A DNA stretch of 64,000 nucleotides from RUG695 sp050943135 (GTDB lineage: Bacteria; Planctomycetota; Planctomycetia; Pirellulales; Thermoguttaceae). Below, piece by piece: positions 25,773-36,103 of the stretch (its first letter is position 1; every line of letters begins with the position of its first letter). The translations under genes and the position numbers were made by a program. Below the pieces are notes generated by a model, which was not told the origin of the DNA, ran no database searches, and was given only the letters and a program-made list of their open reading frames with translations. The DNA lies in contig JBMNOP010000004.1 in assembly GCA_050943135.1 (NCBI GenBank), positions 124,001-188,000 on the forward strand, in the 5' to 3' direction.

Positions 25773-27365
25773 ATGCATCTTTTTTTGTTCGGGTTGGTCA
25801 GTTTGGTAATCGGTTATATGATCTACGGCACGTTCGTCGAACAGATTCTTCGTCCCGACGATCGGCCGACCCCGGTCGTTGCGAAAGCCGACGGCGTCGA
25901 TTACGTTGTCTTGCCGAAATGGAAAAACGCGCTGATCCAACTTTTGAATATTGCCGGAATCGGCCCGGTGATCGGCGTGATTCTCGGGATCAAATTCGGG
26001 TCGGTCGTCTTCCTGATCATTCCGATCGGCTGTATCCTCGGTGGGGCGGTACACGATTTTGCCGCCGGAATGATGTCGCTGCGTAGCGGTGGGGCCAATC
26101 TGCCGACCATTGTCCGACAGAACCTGGGGGGCTGGTTTGCCGGTATTTTTTCGATCTTTGTCGTGTTCCTCCTGACTCTGGTCGTTACGGTCTTTATCAA
26201 TGTCCCGGCCAGTCTGACCGACAACCTGTTAAAAACGCCCGTCACGCCCGTCGAGGCCGAGGTGAGCGCAGACAATGAAACGGTTGCCGAACCGGTTTCG
26301 ACACCGAACCGGCTCGTAACCCGTACCGCTGAACTGTTGCGGTCATTCGGTTTTGAGAACGCGACGCCCGAAACGGTCAACTTCTTCTGGGTGGTCGTCG
26401 GTATCATTTTCCTCTATTACATTGTCGCGACCCTCTTTCCGATCGACGTGATCATCGGGCGATTCTACCCCGTTTTCGGGCTGATTCTTCTCTTCGGCAC
26501 GGTTGCCATTTTGGGAGCGCTTTTGATCTACAGTAACCTGGTCTCCGATGTTCTGTTGGAGTCCGACGCGTTCCGGAAATATTCTACCGAACAGATGCCG
26601 CCGCTTGTCCCCTGTCTCTTTGTCACGATTGCCTGTGGGATCATTTCCGGATTCCACGCGACGCAGGCCCCGATCATCGCCCGGACGATGGGAACAGAAC
26701 GAGAAGCAAAATTCGACTTTTACGGAATGATGATCGTCGAAGGAATTATCGCGATGGTCTGGGCCGCCGGAGCAATGGCGATTTATAACCGGTTCCCCGA
26801 ATATCTTGACCGGAGCGGAACCGACACCCTTGCGAAGATCACCGGCTTTTTCCTTGGCAATGGATTGGGAAGCGTTACCGTGATCGCGGTCGTCATTCTT
26901 GCGATAACCAGCGGCGATACCGCCCTGCGATGTCTGCGGCTGAGCATCGCGGAAATGCTTGGTATTCCGCAAAAAGCGCTTTCTACCCGGCTGATCGTCG
27001 TTCTGCCGTTCCTTGCGGTGATTGCTCTTCTCCTCTTCTGGTCGAACCGGAGCCCGAAGTCGTTCGGGGAACTTTGGAACTACTTTGCCTGGGCGAATCA
27101 GGTCTTGGCCTCCGCGACCCTGATGGCTGCCACCGTCTGGTTGAAACGGCAGGGGCGAAACTATCTGATCACCTTTCTGCCCGGCCTCTTTATGACCTTT
27201 ATCGTGCTCTCGTTCATCCTCTGGACGAGCAAAGAGCATCACGGTCCGGTCGGATTTAACATGTCCCTGAAATCGGCCTACATCGTCGCCGCCGTCCTCA
27301 CGGCAATCGCGGGGTACGCTGTGTTAAGGATGAAAGGGAAAGCTCCGGAAGAGAACGCGCAATGA
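25773..27365 (+). CDS. cstA: CstA-family carbon starvation/pyruvate transporter
   Basis: A polytopic membrane protein of 530 aa. Family signatures: NIAGIGPVIGVILGIKFGS, GGAVHDFAAGMMSLRSGG, PCLFVTIACGIISGFHATQ and the late AITSGDTALRC. CstA members move pyruvate or peptides. Roughly 13 hydrophobic spans are visible. An acidic, soluble insert at about residues 155-190 sits between spans. AAAGG precedes the ATG. Its tail ends just before an apparently non-coding stretch of over 500 bp. Confidence 0.9.
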   Translation: MHLFLFGLVSLVIGYMIYGTFVEQILRPDDRPTPVVAKADGVDYVVLPKWKNALIQLLNIAGIGPVIGVILGIKFGSVVFLIIPIGCILGGAVHDFAAGMMSLRSGGANLPTIVRQNLGGWFAGIFSIFVVFLLTLVVTVFINVPASLTDNLLKTPVTPVEAEVSADNETVAEPVSTPNRLVTRTAELLRSFGFENATPETVNFFWVVVGIIFLYYIVATLFPIDVIIGRFYPVFGLILLFGTVAILGALLIYSNLVSDVLLESDAFRKYSTEQMPPLVPCLFVTIACGIISGFHATQAPIIARTMGTEREAKFDFYGMMIVEGIIAMVWAAGAMAIYNRFPEYLDRSGTDTLAKITGFFLGNGLGSVTVIAVVILAITSGDTALRCLRLSIAEMLGIPQKALSTRLIVVLPFLAVIALLLFWSNRSPKSFGELWNYFAWANQVLASATLMAATVWLKRQGRNYLITFLPGLFMTFIVLSFILWTSKEHHGPVGFNMSLKSAYIVAAVLTAIAGYAVLRMKGKAPEENAQ

Positions 27366-27880
27366 GTGGAAGCGGTTCCATCACTCCTTTTTGGTGCCAC
27401 GATTTTATGGCATAGCTTGGGGGATTCCTTGGCTTCTCCGATGTTTGTGCCCGATGGAACGGTACTCCGAGATGTTTTCCCTCGGGGAGAACCTGCCGGA
27501 GACACCTGCAGGAACGAAGGGAAGTCTTTGCGGATGGAACGTTTTCATCTACAAAAAAAGGGGGGAAAGTGCCGGAAAGACGCTCATCGGGGGAAGGAAA
27601 CAAAGCTTATGGTGGTGGTCGATGGTCAGAGAGATCTCCCTCGGGATTGAGCTTACCGGTGCAACACCCCCATGAATCTACGCCGGTTGAGAAGATGTTC
27701 AACACCATTTGGTTCTCTCCCCGAAGACCGCGAAACGGGGAAAAGAAGATTGGTTCCCTTGAAACGGACCATAAAATGGAGTAAATTCTGTGTAGTCATT
27801 CCATAAACCGCCTTTCGGCCTGTTCCGTTCGGCGGAAAGGAAAAGGTTTGCGGTTCCCTCCTTTGGTGAAAGGCGTTCCC
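27366..27880. other. 515-bp intergenic region, no gene seen except promoter
   Basis: Several overlapping short frames exist on both strands but none has a ribosome site or recognisable product. A sigma-70-type promoter is present near the right end. A symmetric GCCTTTCGG...CCGTTCGGCGG stretch just before the aldolase gene could form a leader hairpin. Confidence 0.45.
27759..27787 (+). promoter_or_regulatory. Sigma-70 promoter for the DapA-family gene
   Basis: TTGAAA at 27759-27764, 17-base spacer, TAAATT at 27782-27787. Predicted start near 27794, about 87 bases before the GTG at 27881. Confidence 0.55.
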
Positions 27881-28807
27881 GTGTCAGATAAAGAAAAGCA
27901 TTTCGGCGGAGCGATCCCCGTTTTGGTTACCCCCTATACCCGTGATCACGATGTTGATCCGCCCGTTGTCAAAGATCTTGCGGCTCGGTTGGCCCAACAT
28001 GATTGCGATGGAATCTTTGTGGCCGGTTCGACCGGCGATATGCCATTCCTCTCGATCTCGGAACGTGTTGAACTTCTGAAAGCCGCGCGCGACGGACTTC
28101 CCCCCCACACGGTTCTCTACGGCGGCATCGGCGATTTCGCACTGAAAGATCATTACGTCAATGCCCGGCGGTTTGCCGATGTCGGGGTCGATGTGGCGGT
28201 CGTCATGGCTCCGATCATCTTCTTCCCCATCAACCAGTCGGAACTCTACGAGTATTTCCGCGCGATCGCCGACAATTCCCCGATTCCGACCGTACTCTAT
28301 CACCATACGAGGGTCACCACGCCGATCGAGCCGGAAACGGTCTGTCGCCTGGCCGACCACCCGAATATCATCGGAATGAAAGAGACCGGCGCTTCGCCCG
28401 ACAGAACCCACAAGATGCTCGAACTGATCGGAAAGCGCGACGACTTCTTCATCCTGCAAGGCCGCGAAGCCTTCCTCGAAGAGTCGTATCGGGCGGGAAC
28501 CGACGGTTTTGTTGCCGCTCTGGCCGGACCGGCGCCCGAACCGTTCATCGGAATGGATCACTGTTGGCGTGACGGCGACGAAGTCGGGTTTGCGAAAAAC
28601 CTCGAGATGGTAAACCGACTCTGCGGACTCTTCGACATTATGCCGAGCGATTCGTTCTCCTACTTCACCTATACACTCAAGAAGATGTTCGAATACCGCG
28701 GCTGGATCGATAATTCCCGTGTTCGAACCGAAGGATTTCATCCCTCCGCCGATTATGATGCGCTCCTGAAAGAAAAACTTGAGGAACTCGATTTCCCGAA
28801 GGAGTAG
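27881..28807 (+). CDS. Dihydrodipicolinate synthase/N-acetylneuraminate lyase family aldolase
   Basis: Class I Schiff-base aldolase of about 308 aa. Family features: AGSTGDMPFLSISER (the GTTGE-type pyruvate carboxylate loop, here GSTGD), YHHT with the catalytic Tyr and IGMKETGASPD with the Schiff-base Lys. The GSTGD loop and the PIIFFPINQSELYEYF segment differ from true DapA, so I assign family only, which contains DHDPS, sialic acid lyase and sugar-acid aldolases. The start is GTG at 27881 with GAAAGG upstream; an in-frame TTG at 27848 is less likely. No sugar genes are adjacent. Confidence 0.85.
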   Translation: MSDKEKHFGGAIPVLVTPYTRDHDVDPPVVKDLAARLAQHDCDGIFVAGSTGDMPFLSISERVELLKAARDGLPPHTVLYGGIGDFALKDHYVNARRFADVGVDVAVVMAPIIFFPINQSELYEYFRAIADNSPIPTVLYHHTRVTTPIEPETVCRLADHPNIIGMKETGASPDRTHKMLELIGKRDDFFILQGREAFLEESYRAGTDGFVAALAGPAPEPFIGMDHCWRDGDEVGFAKNLEMVNRLCGLFDIMPSDSFSYFTYTLKKMFEYRGWIDNSRVRTEGFHPSADYDALLKEKLEELDFPKE

Positions 28808-28878
28808 AGACGAATCCGCGGGCCGGACCGGAAAACGGCGTCGTCCGACAATTGGCCGACGACAGACTTAAAATCAAG

Positions 28879-28920
28879 AGCCCCCGTTTTATCCCGAGCG
28901 ATAAAACGGGGGCTCCCCTT
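28879..28920. terminator. Bidirectional terminator between aldolase gene and rpoC
   Basis: A 15-bp perfect stem (AGCCCCCGTTTTATC at 28879-28893 with its complement at 28900-28914, loop of six) separates the convergent ends of the aldolase gene and rpoC. The T-rich stretch on the minus side (TTGATTTTA) fits termination of rpoC; on the plus side the tail is CCCCTTTAT. Confidence 0.8.
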
Positions 28921-28954
28921 TATCGGTTGCCGGATGCGGCGACTGATTGTGAAA

Positions 28955-31900
28955 TCAGGCGTTGCTGTCGGCTTCCGGCTGAACTTCGTTTTGGACGTCG
29001 TCGAACGACGGCATAAAGTTTATCCCGAGGTCGTCCGAGAGTTCGAAATCGAGTTCGGCTTCCGGCTCGTCGGGACTCAGGAGCGTCAGGTCGGAATCGC
29101 TCGTCGTCGGCGGAACCGGCTGATGCTCGATCGCCTCGGGACGATAACGCCATTCGGCTTCTTGGTATTTGCGGAAACCGGTACCGGCCGGGATCAGACG
29201 GCCGAGGATGACGTTCTCTTTCAGACCGACCAGATTGTCGATACGATAAGCGAGCGCCGCGTCGGAAAGAACCTTGGTCGTTTCCTGGAAACTTGCCGCC
29301 GAAATGAAGCTTTCGCTCTGAACCGCGGTCTTGGCAATACCCAGAAGTTGCGTTTCGGCAACCGCTTTGACGGTCGGTACCGCTTTGGCCGGTTTTTCGC
29401 CGTTGGCTTCGTACTCGGCGTTCTTCTCGTCGAAGGTCTCTTTCGGGACGATTTCGCCAACCTGGAAATCGGTTCCGCCCGCTTCGGTGATCTTGACACA
29501 CTTTTCGAGACGTTTGTTGTGGCGTCTGAAACTGAATTTGTCGATGACGTCACCCTCAAGAAGAGATGTATCGCCCGGATCCTTGACCTTGACACGGCGG
29601 AGCATCTGTGCAACGATCAATTCGATGTGCTTGTCGTTGATCGAAACGCCCTGACCACGATAGACTTTCTGGACTTCCTCGATCAGGTAATTCTGGATTG
29701 CCTGTTCACCGGATATGCGCAGAATCTCGTTTGGAACGCGCTGCCCGTCGGTCAGCGGTTGACCGGCCTGGATGTCGTCTCCTGTATGAACGATCAGGTT
29801 GTGTTTACCGATCGGAACTTCATGCACTTTCTCTTTCCCGGTCTTTTCGTTGCGGACGGTGACCATCACCTTGCGGTTTTTCTCTTTACCGATATCGACA
29901 ACGCCGTCGATCTCGGCCAAAACGGCCGGATCTTTCGGACTGCGGGCTTCGAAAATCTCCGTAACACGCGGAAGACCGCTCGTGATGTCTTGGTTACCGG
30001 CAACACTGTGCGGTGTACGGGCAAGAACCTCTCCGCGTGTGACTTTGTCGCCGTCGTTGACTTCGATTTGGGTCTTACCGGGAAGGTAGTGGTCTTCGAG
30101 AATGTTGCCTTCCTCGTCTTGAATGGCGATATGCGGATGGCGCTCGCCACGCGCTTCGGTCACGGTACGGGTCACCTTACCGGAAGCTTCATCGGTCGAA
30201 ACCTGAACGGTATCACCATCAGTCACATTGATGAAGTAAACCCGCCCGTCAAGCTTCGCCAGGAGCAGCTTGTTGTGCGGGTCGATCATACAGAGCTTGT
30301 CACCTTTGTCGACCCAGTCGCCTTCGCGCACGTCGATTTCGGCACCTTCGGGAAGGTTGTAGACTTCCTTTTCCCAATAAAGGTCTTCGTCTTTACAGAT
30401 GGCAATACCGCCGTCGGGCTTGCAGGAAACCACAACAAGCGTCGTATCCGTTTGCCCGTCCTTCTTCCGTTTGCCCCTGCCGGTCACGCCGGTCGCTTTG
30501 GTTCGTTCGACGACGTCCATCCGCTTAAACTTGACGTAACCTTCGTATTTGGTGGTCATCTCGATATCTTTGGCGAAGTGCCCTGCGGCCCCTCCCTGGT
30601 GGAAGGTGCGCATCGTGAGCTGTGTACCCGGTTCGCCGATCGACTGCGCGGCGATCGTCCCAACCGCCAACCCCTCTTCGACCAGTTTACTCGTCGAAAG
30701 GTCCATCCCGTAACAGAGGGCACAAACACCGAGTTCGGCTTCACACGTCATCGGACTACGAACCCGAATTCTGGCGTTCTCACCGAGCATCTCTTCGATC
30801 CGACGAGCCGTCTCGGCGGTAATCACTTCGTTCTTACGGACAACAACCTCGTCGCTGATCGGCGAAGTGATGTTATCACACGCCACGCGGCCCAGGATCG
30901 CTTCGGAAAGGGGAACTTCGATTTTGTCGTCTTTGTAGCTGGCCCCTTTGATGATCGACTTCGTGGTGCCGCAGTCGTGCAACGTCACAACGCAGTTCTG
31001 CGCAACGTCAACCAGTTTACGGGTCAGGTAGCCGGAGTCGGCCGTCTTAAGCGCGGTGTCGGAAAGCCCTTTGCGCGCGCCGTGCGTCGAGCTGAAATAC
31101 TCGAGGACGCTCAGCCCCTCACCAAAATTTGCCTTCACCGGCGTTTCGATAATGTCACCGTTCGGCTTGGCCATCAGGCCTCGCATCCCGGCAAGCTGGC
31201 GAATCTGCTCGCGACCGCCACGGGCACCGGAATCGGCCATGAGGTAAATCGGGTTAACGTAACCTTCTGGGCGCTCTTCGGGCCGAGCCTCGTGGGTGTC
31301 GTTCTTGAGGTCTTCCATCAGCTTGTCGGTGACCTCGGTGTTAACACGGGTCCAGACGTCAATCATCTGGTTGTAACACTCCTGTTCGGAAATAGAACCG
31401 TCTTCGGCCAACTCTTTGAGGGTCTGGACTTTCCGTTCCCCTTCGTCGATAATTTCTTTCTTTTCCTTCGGAATGACCAGGTCGCTCGTGGCAAACGAAA
31501 GACCACTCTTGGTGCTTTCTTCGAACCCGAGACGCATCATCCGATCGAGCAGGTCAACCGTCTCTCGACGACCGCAGATTTCGTGACAGTCGCTGATGAC
31601 TTTCTGGAGTTCTTTCGAACGCATCATTTTATTGTAGAACGGCATTTCGCGAACACCGTCACACGGAATGATCTCGTTAAAGAGAACACGACCGACCGTC
31701 GTTTCGAAGAGTTTCCCGGGGGGAACGCTCGTTGTTTCACGGGTGGTGTGTTCATCATCCTTTTGCCAGCGATTTTTTTCCATACGAACTTTGATACGGG
31801 CCTGGAGCGCAACCTTTTTGTGCGCATAGGCCAAGAGGAGTTCGTTTTTCGAGGCAAAGACCATCCCCTCCCCCTTCATGTTGGGGAGCATCATGGTCAT

Positions 31901-33445
31901 GTAGTAACAGCCCATCACGATGTCTTGCGAAGGACTGATAATCGGATTACCATTGGCAGGACTGAAGACGTTGTTGGTCGAGAGCATCAGGGTGTGTGCC
32001 TCAACCTGGGCTTCGAGCGAGAGCGGAAGGTGAACCGCCATCTGGTCTCCGTCGAAGTCGGCGTTAAACCCCTTACACGCCAGCGGATGAAGCTTGATGG
32101 CGTTCCCCTCGACGAGCATCGGTTCAAACGCCTGAATCCCCATGCGGTGAAGCGTCGGGGCACGATTGAGCAGAACCGGGTGATTCTTAATGACCTCTTC
32201 GAGAATATCCCAAACTTCCTCATCTTTACGCTCGAGCATCTTTTTAGCGCTCTTGATCGTATCGGCATGACCGAGCTCTTTGAGGCGGCGGATAATAAAC
32301 GGCTGGAAAAGCTCAAGGGCGATCTTCTTGGGAAGCCCGCACTGATAGAGTCGCATCGTCGGCCCAACGACGATCACACTGCGCGCGGAATAGTCGACAC
32401 GTTTGCCGAGAAGGTTTTCGCGGAACCGACCCTGTTTCCCTTTGATCATATCGGTCAAAGATTTAAGCGGGCGGTTATTCGACCCTTGGGTGGCGCGCTT
32501 GCAACGGGCGTTATCGAACAGCGCGTCGACCGCCTGCTGGAGCATCCGCTTTTCGTTGCGGATGATCACTTCCGGCGCGTTCATATCGACCAGCTTCTTC
32601 AAGCGGTTGTTCCGATTGATGATACGGCGGTACAGATCGTTGAGATCGCTGGTGGCGAACGTTTGTGTTTCAAGAAGAACCAGAGGACGCAGGTCGGGCG
32701 GGATCACCGGGATGACGTCGAGAACCATCCAGGAAGGATTGTTTTCGTGACGGCAGTTTTTCAGCGCGTCGATGAGGCGCAGACGCGTAATATACTCTTT
32801 ACGGGTCTGCTTGGCCCGTACCGTCTTGAGCTCTTCGCGAAGTCGCTTCGACTCTTCGACCAAATCAAGCGCATTGAGGAGCTTGCGGACCGCCTCGGCA
32901 CCCATCTCGGCCCTAAAACCGCTGTCGGGATAATCGGTCTTGGCTTCCTTGTATTTCGACTCGCTCATGACCTCGCCCCGTTTGAACGGAGTCTCCCCCG
33001 GTTCGGTCACCACGTAGTCTTGAAAGTAAATGACCTTTTCCAGATCCGAGGCTTTCATGTTCAGGAGGTTGGCCAGTTTGCTCGAGGCCGCCTTGAAGAA
33101 CCAAATATGGACCACCGGAGCCGCCAGCTCGATGTGCCCCATGCGGGAACGGCGGACATTACAACGCGTGATTTTCACCCCGCAACGGTCACAGGTCATC
33201 CCCTTGAATTTCATTCCGCGGTACTTTCCGCAACTACACTCCCAATCGCGTTCGGGACCGAAAATACGCTCACAGAAAAGGCCATCCCGTTCGGGACGAT
33301 AAGTCCGATAGTTGATTGTCTCCGGTTTTTTTACCTCCCCTTTAGAATTTTCGCGGATCGTCTTCGGGTTGGCGAGACTGATTTTTACCGCGTTGTAGTC
33401 GTTGATTCTGTAACCGTTGTAATCTCTGTCGTCTCCGCTGCTCAC
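28955..33445 (-). CDS. rpoC: DNA-directed RNA polymerase subunit beta-prime
   Basis: Complete beta-prime subunit, 1496 aa. Seen in order: the N-terminal zinc finger (CSCGKYRGMKFKG, then CDRCGV), the rudder/lid region RGRFRENLLGKRVDYSARS, the absolutely conserved NADFDGDQMA with the catalytic Asp triad near residue 466, the bridge-helix region ARGGREQIRQLAGMRGLMA, the trigger-loop region THGARKGLSDTALKT, the second zinc site (CALCYGMDLS) and the C-terminal IGEPGTQLTMRTFHQGG. The start is GTG with AAGGAG ten bases upstream. In most bacteria rpoB directly precedes rpoC; here the preceding gene is rplL, and a terminator and an independent promoter lie between. Confidence 0.98.
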   Translation of the reverse strand: MSSGDDRDYNGYRINDYNAVKISLANPKTIRENSKGEVKKPETINYRTYRPERDGLFCERIFGPERDWECSCGKYRGMKFKGMTCDRCGVKITRCNVRRSRMGHIELAAPVVHIWFFKAASSKLANLLNMKASDLEKVIYFQDYVVTEPGETPFKRGEVMSESKYKEAKTDYPDSGFRAEMGAEAVRKLLNALDLVEESKRLREELKTVRAKQTRKEYITRLRLIDALKNCRHENNPSWMVLDVIPVIPPDLRPLVLLETQTFATSDLNDLYRRIINRNNRLKKLVDMNAPEVIIRNEKRMLQQAVDALFDNARCKRATQGSNNRPLKSLTDMIKGKQGRFRENLLGKRVDYSARSVIVVGPTMRLYQCGLPKKIALELFQPFIIRRLKELGHADTIKSAKKMLERKDEEVWDILEEVIKNHPVLLNRAPTLHRMGIQAFEPMLVEGNAIKLHPLACKGFNADFDGDQMAVHLPLSLEAQVEAHTLMLSTNNVFSPANGNPIISPSQDIVMGCYYMTMMLPNMKGEGMVFASKNELLLAYAHKKVALQARIKVRMEKNRWQKDDEHTTRETTSVPPGKLFETTVGRVLFNEIIPCDGVREMPFYNKMMRSKELQKVISDCHEICGRRETVDLLDRMMRLGFEESTKSGLSFATSDLVIPKEKKEIIDEGERKVQTLKELAEDGSISEQECYNQMIDVWTRVNTEVTDKLMEDLKNDTHEARPEERPEGYVNPIYLMADSGARGGREQIRQLAGMRGLMAKPNGDIIETPVKANFGEGLSVLEYFSSTHGARKGLSDTALKTADSGYLTRKLVDVAQNCVVTLHDCGTTKSIIKGASYKDDKIEVPLSEAILGRVACDNITSPISDEVVVRKNEVITAETARRIEEMLGENARIRVRSPMTCEAELGVCALCYGMDLSTSKLVEEGLAVGTIAAQSIGEPGTQLTMRTFHQGGAAGHFAKDIEMTTKYEGYVKFKRMDVVERTKATGVTGRGKRKKDGQTDTTLVVVSCKPDGGIAICKDEDLYWEKEVYNLPEGAEIDVREGDWVDKGDKLCMIDPHNKLLLAKLDGRVYFINVTDGDTVQVSTDEASGKVTRTVTEARGERHPHIAIQDEEGNILEDHYLPGKTQIEVNDGDKVTRGEVLARTPHSVAGNQDITSGLPRVTEIFEARSPKDPAVLAEIDGVVDIGKEKNRKVMVTVRNEKTGKEKVHEVPIGKHNLIVHTGDDIQAGQPLTDGQRVPNEILRISGEQAIQNYLIEEVQKVYRGQGVSINDKHIELIVAQMLRRVKVKDPGDTSLLEGDVIDKFSFRRHNKRLEKCVKITEAGGTDFQVGEIVPKETFDEKNAEYEANGEKPAKAVPTVKAVAETQLLGIAKTAVQSESFISAASFQETTKVLSDAALAYRIDNLVGLKENVILGRLIPAGTGFRKYQEAEWRYRPEAIEHQPVPPTTSDSDLTLLSPDEPEAELDFELSDDLGINFMPSFDDVQNEVQPEADSNA

Positions 33446-33590
33446 AGCCTGATGCTCCTTGGAATGAGGTTAGCCCCTACGTGTAACTACTCCCCGCGAC
33501 GCGCCGAAACCCCGTCATTGATCGCGGCACGAGAAGGGAGAGTTTATAGAAAGCTTCGCTCTGCTAATCGGAAAATAAAACCAACATATC

Positions 33591-33619
33591 ATCATACCAC
33601 GGAACCGTAAAGGCGGCAA
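33591..33619 (-). promoter_or_regulatory. Sigma-70 promoter for rpoC
   Basis: On the minus strand TTGCCG, 17-base spacer, TATGAT. Placed just downstream of the rplL terminator and about 140 bases before the GTG of rpoC. It supports rpoC being its own transcription unit. Confidence 0.6.
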
Positions 33620-33645
33620 GGGGTGGTAAGTGGGGCAAGGTGAAC

Positions 33646-33672
33646 AAAAAAGCCCGCTTATGGCGGGCTTTT
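33646..33672 (-). terminator. Rho-independent terminator of rplJL operon
   Basis: On the minus strand AGCCCGC, loop of five, GCGGGCT, then TTTTT. The stem is at 33651-33657 and 33663-33669 and the T run corresponds to 33646-33650. It lies 27-53 bp after the rplL stop. Confidence 0.85.
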
Positions 33673-33698
33673 GGTTCGAATAAAGCTCTAAAACGATG

Positions 33699-34103
<405 letters not shown>

Positions 34104-34212
34104 TGATGTTATCCTTTCGATTGGGCTCCGGAAGGGAGCTGTATTAAATATTTTGTGCTCTTAACACCCCCACACAACAGGAGAGAAAGAGTCTCTCAAT
34201 TTCGTCGAGAAA

Positions 34213-34758
34213 TCAGGCAGCCTCGGAATCGGCACCCTCGCCGTCTTTGTCGTAAAGCTGCTTAATCTGGCTTGCGAGATTTGCCCCCTGCGAAAGGAGC
34301 TGACTCGACAGCTTGGAACCGACCCCGACGATCTGACCGAGAAGGATCGCGATCTGTTCTTCGCGGGAAGGCCATTTGCTGATTTCAACCGCCTGAGTGG
34401 CTTGGAAGGCTTCGCCGTCCATCACGCCGCCGCGAATCTCGAATTTCGCGTAGGCTTTGGCTTTGGAAAGACGAACGACCTCTTTGGCCAGGGAGACGAT
34501 GTCGGAAGCGCCCCAGCAAATCGCGCTGGAACCTTTGAGTCCCTCGAACATTTTGACCAGGGAGGTGCCGCTCGTGGCACGACGGGCAAGACTGTTCTTG
34601 ACAACCATTACGTTAATCCCCTTCGCGGCAAGTTCACCGCGAAGACGATTGCTCGTATTGACCTCAAGGCCGACCATGTTGACCAGAAGGGCGTTCTCAA
34701 CACCGTCGAGACGCTTCTTCAGATCTTCGGCAATAATGTTTTTAACTTTTTTACTCAT
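34213..34758 (-). CDS. rplJ: 50S ribosomal protein L10
   Basis: The base of the L12 stalk. The 181 aa protein shows the family N-terminus (MSKKVKNIIAEDLKKRLDG), the rRNA-binding region (NRLRGELAAKGINVMVVKNSL) and a C-terminal helix that would bind L12 dimers. The leader before rplJ in many bacteria carries the L10 autoregulatory site; the gap to rplA here is only 77 bp. No strong ribosome site is seen before the ATG. Confidence 0.96.
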   Translation of the reverse strand: MSKKVKNIIAEDLKKRLDGVENALLVNMVGLEVNTSNRLRGELAAKGINVMVVKNSLARRATSGTSLVKMFEGLKGSSAICWGASDIVSLAKEVVRLSKAKAYAKFEIRGGVMDGEAFQATQAVEISKWPSREEQIAILLGQIVGVGSKLSSQLLSQGANLASQIKQLYDKDGEGADSEAA

Positions 34759-34835
34759 GACTTTAACTATGTATTACAAAGGGTTATGTTGATCTGAAAC
34801 ACGCACGATAAACGCACGGCACAACGCAGGAAGGA

Positions 34836-35519
34836 CTACCCCTGAACGTAGATGCCTGGGCTCATCGTCGCAGAAAGGGAGATCGATTTGACAAAAATCC
34901 CTTTGATGGTCGCCGGCTTGAGGGAATTCACGTGTTGGATGAAGGCTTCGATGTTTTCGCAGAGCTTTTCGGGTTCGAAACTCAACTTGCCAACGACTCC
35001 GTGAACGATCCCGCCTTTATCGTTGCGGAATTCGACTTTACCGGCTTTGTATTCTTTGACCGTCTTGGCGATATCGGGGGTGACGGTGCCCGCACGGGGG
35101 CTCGGCATCAAACCGCGCGGACCGAGGACACGGCCCAAAGGCCCGACGACGCCCATCATGTCGGGTGAGGCGATACAGACGTCGAAATCGAACCAGCCTT
35201 CTTTGATTTTTTCGGCAAGTTCGGCTTCACCGACGTAATCGGCGCCTGCTTCTTTGGCTTCGTCGGCTTTGGCGCCTTTGGCGAAAACCAGAACGCGGAG
35301 AGATTTACCGATACCGTTGGGAAGGACCACCGAACCGCGGACGATTTGGTCGGCCTGCTTCGGATCGATCCCGAGACGCATAGACAATTCAACCGTTTGG
35401 TCGAATTTACGGGTGTTGAACTTCTTCAGAATTTCAACGGCTTCTTTAAGCGGAACAGCGGTTTTCCCCGGGGGAAGCTGCGCTTTCATCGCTTTCATTT
35501 GCTTTGAAATTTTAGCCAT
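34836..35519 (-). CDS. rplA: 50S ribosomal protein L1
   Basis: 227 aa, the expected length. Conserved segments: KFDQTVELSMRLGIDPKQADQ, RGSVVLPNGIGKSLRVLVFA, GPLGRVLGPRGLMPSPRAGTV (E-site rRNA contact) and the closing KSISLSATMSPGIYV. L1 also commonly represses the L11-L1 mRNA by binding a leader hairpin. It is separated from rplK by 125 bp. Confidence 0.97.
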   Translation of the reverse strand: MAKISKQMKAMKAQLPPGKTAVPLKEAVEILKKFNTRKFDQTVELSMRLGIDPKQADQIVRGSVVLPNGIGKSLRVLVFAKGAKADEAKEAGADYVGEAELAEKIKEGWFDFDVCIASPDMMGVVGPLGRVLGPRGLMPSPRAGTVTPDIAKTVKEYKAGKVEFRNDKGGIVHGVVGKLSFEPEKLCENIEAFIQHVNSLKPATIKGIFVKSISLSATMSPGIYVQG

Positions 35520-35644
35520 AATTTTTTTCGATCGTGTAAGAGTGAATCTGCCGGAATCTCAGCGGACTGCCGAAATCCGCGCGTAACTTTGACCTAAAGA
35601 TGCGCAGCGGCAATCCTCGTGAGGACAAAACGGGATAGAACGTA

Positions 35645-36070
35645 TCAGTCGACGACGTCTAACCCCATGCTGCGAGCCGTTCCCTCCAAAATGTTGGAAG
35701 CGTGCTCGACATCGCGCGCGTTGAGGTCCTTGACCTTGACGGCGGCAATTTCCTGAAGTTGCTTTTTCGTTACCGAACCGACCTTGTCTTTCGGAACGAG
35801 AGAAGCACCCTTCACGACTCCGGCGGCCTGTTTCAGTAGATCGACCGAATGAGGACTCTTCGTCTCTAATTCAAAAGTTCTGTCTGCGTAGACTTTCACG
35901 ACAACCGGAATGCGCATCCCCATGCTATCTTTGGTACGCTCGTTGAATTGCTGAACGAACTGACCAAGATTGAGACCGTACTTGCCAAGTGCGGTACCGA
36001 CAGGGGGTGCTGCCGTCGCCTTTCCTCCGGTGGCGTGAAATTTGACTGTTGCTGTAAGCTGCTTCGCCAT
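35645..36070 (-). CDS. rplK: 50S ribosomal protein L11
   Basis: 141 aa. Conserved residues include ATGGKATAAPPVGTALGKYGLN (N-terminal domain, proline-rich turn PP at the thiostrepton-binding region) and the C-terminal rRNA-binding domain ending NILEGTARSMGLDVVD. It lies 33 bp after nusG. Confidence 0.97.
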   Translation of the reverse strand: MAKQLTATVKFHATGGKATAAPPVGTALGKYGLNLGQFVQQFNERTKDSMGMRIPVVVKVYADRTFELETKSPHSVDLLKQAAGVVKGASLVPKDKVGSVTKKQLQEIAAVKVKDLNARDVEHASNILEGTARSMGLDVVD

Positions 36071-36103
36071 AATTTCTTCCTTACCTTGTTAACTGCTGAA
36101 TAT

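Noticed and set aside
28934..33610. Very long open frame on the plus strand opposite rpoC
   Set aside because: It lies antisense to the whole of rpoC, a certain gene, in GC-rich sequence where antisense frames stay open by codon bias; no motif or ribosome site supports it.
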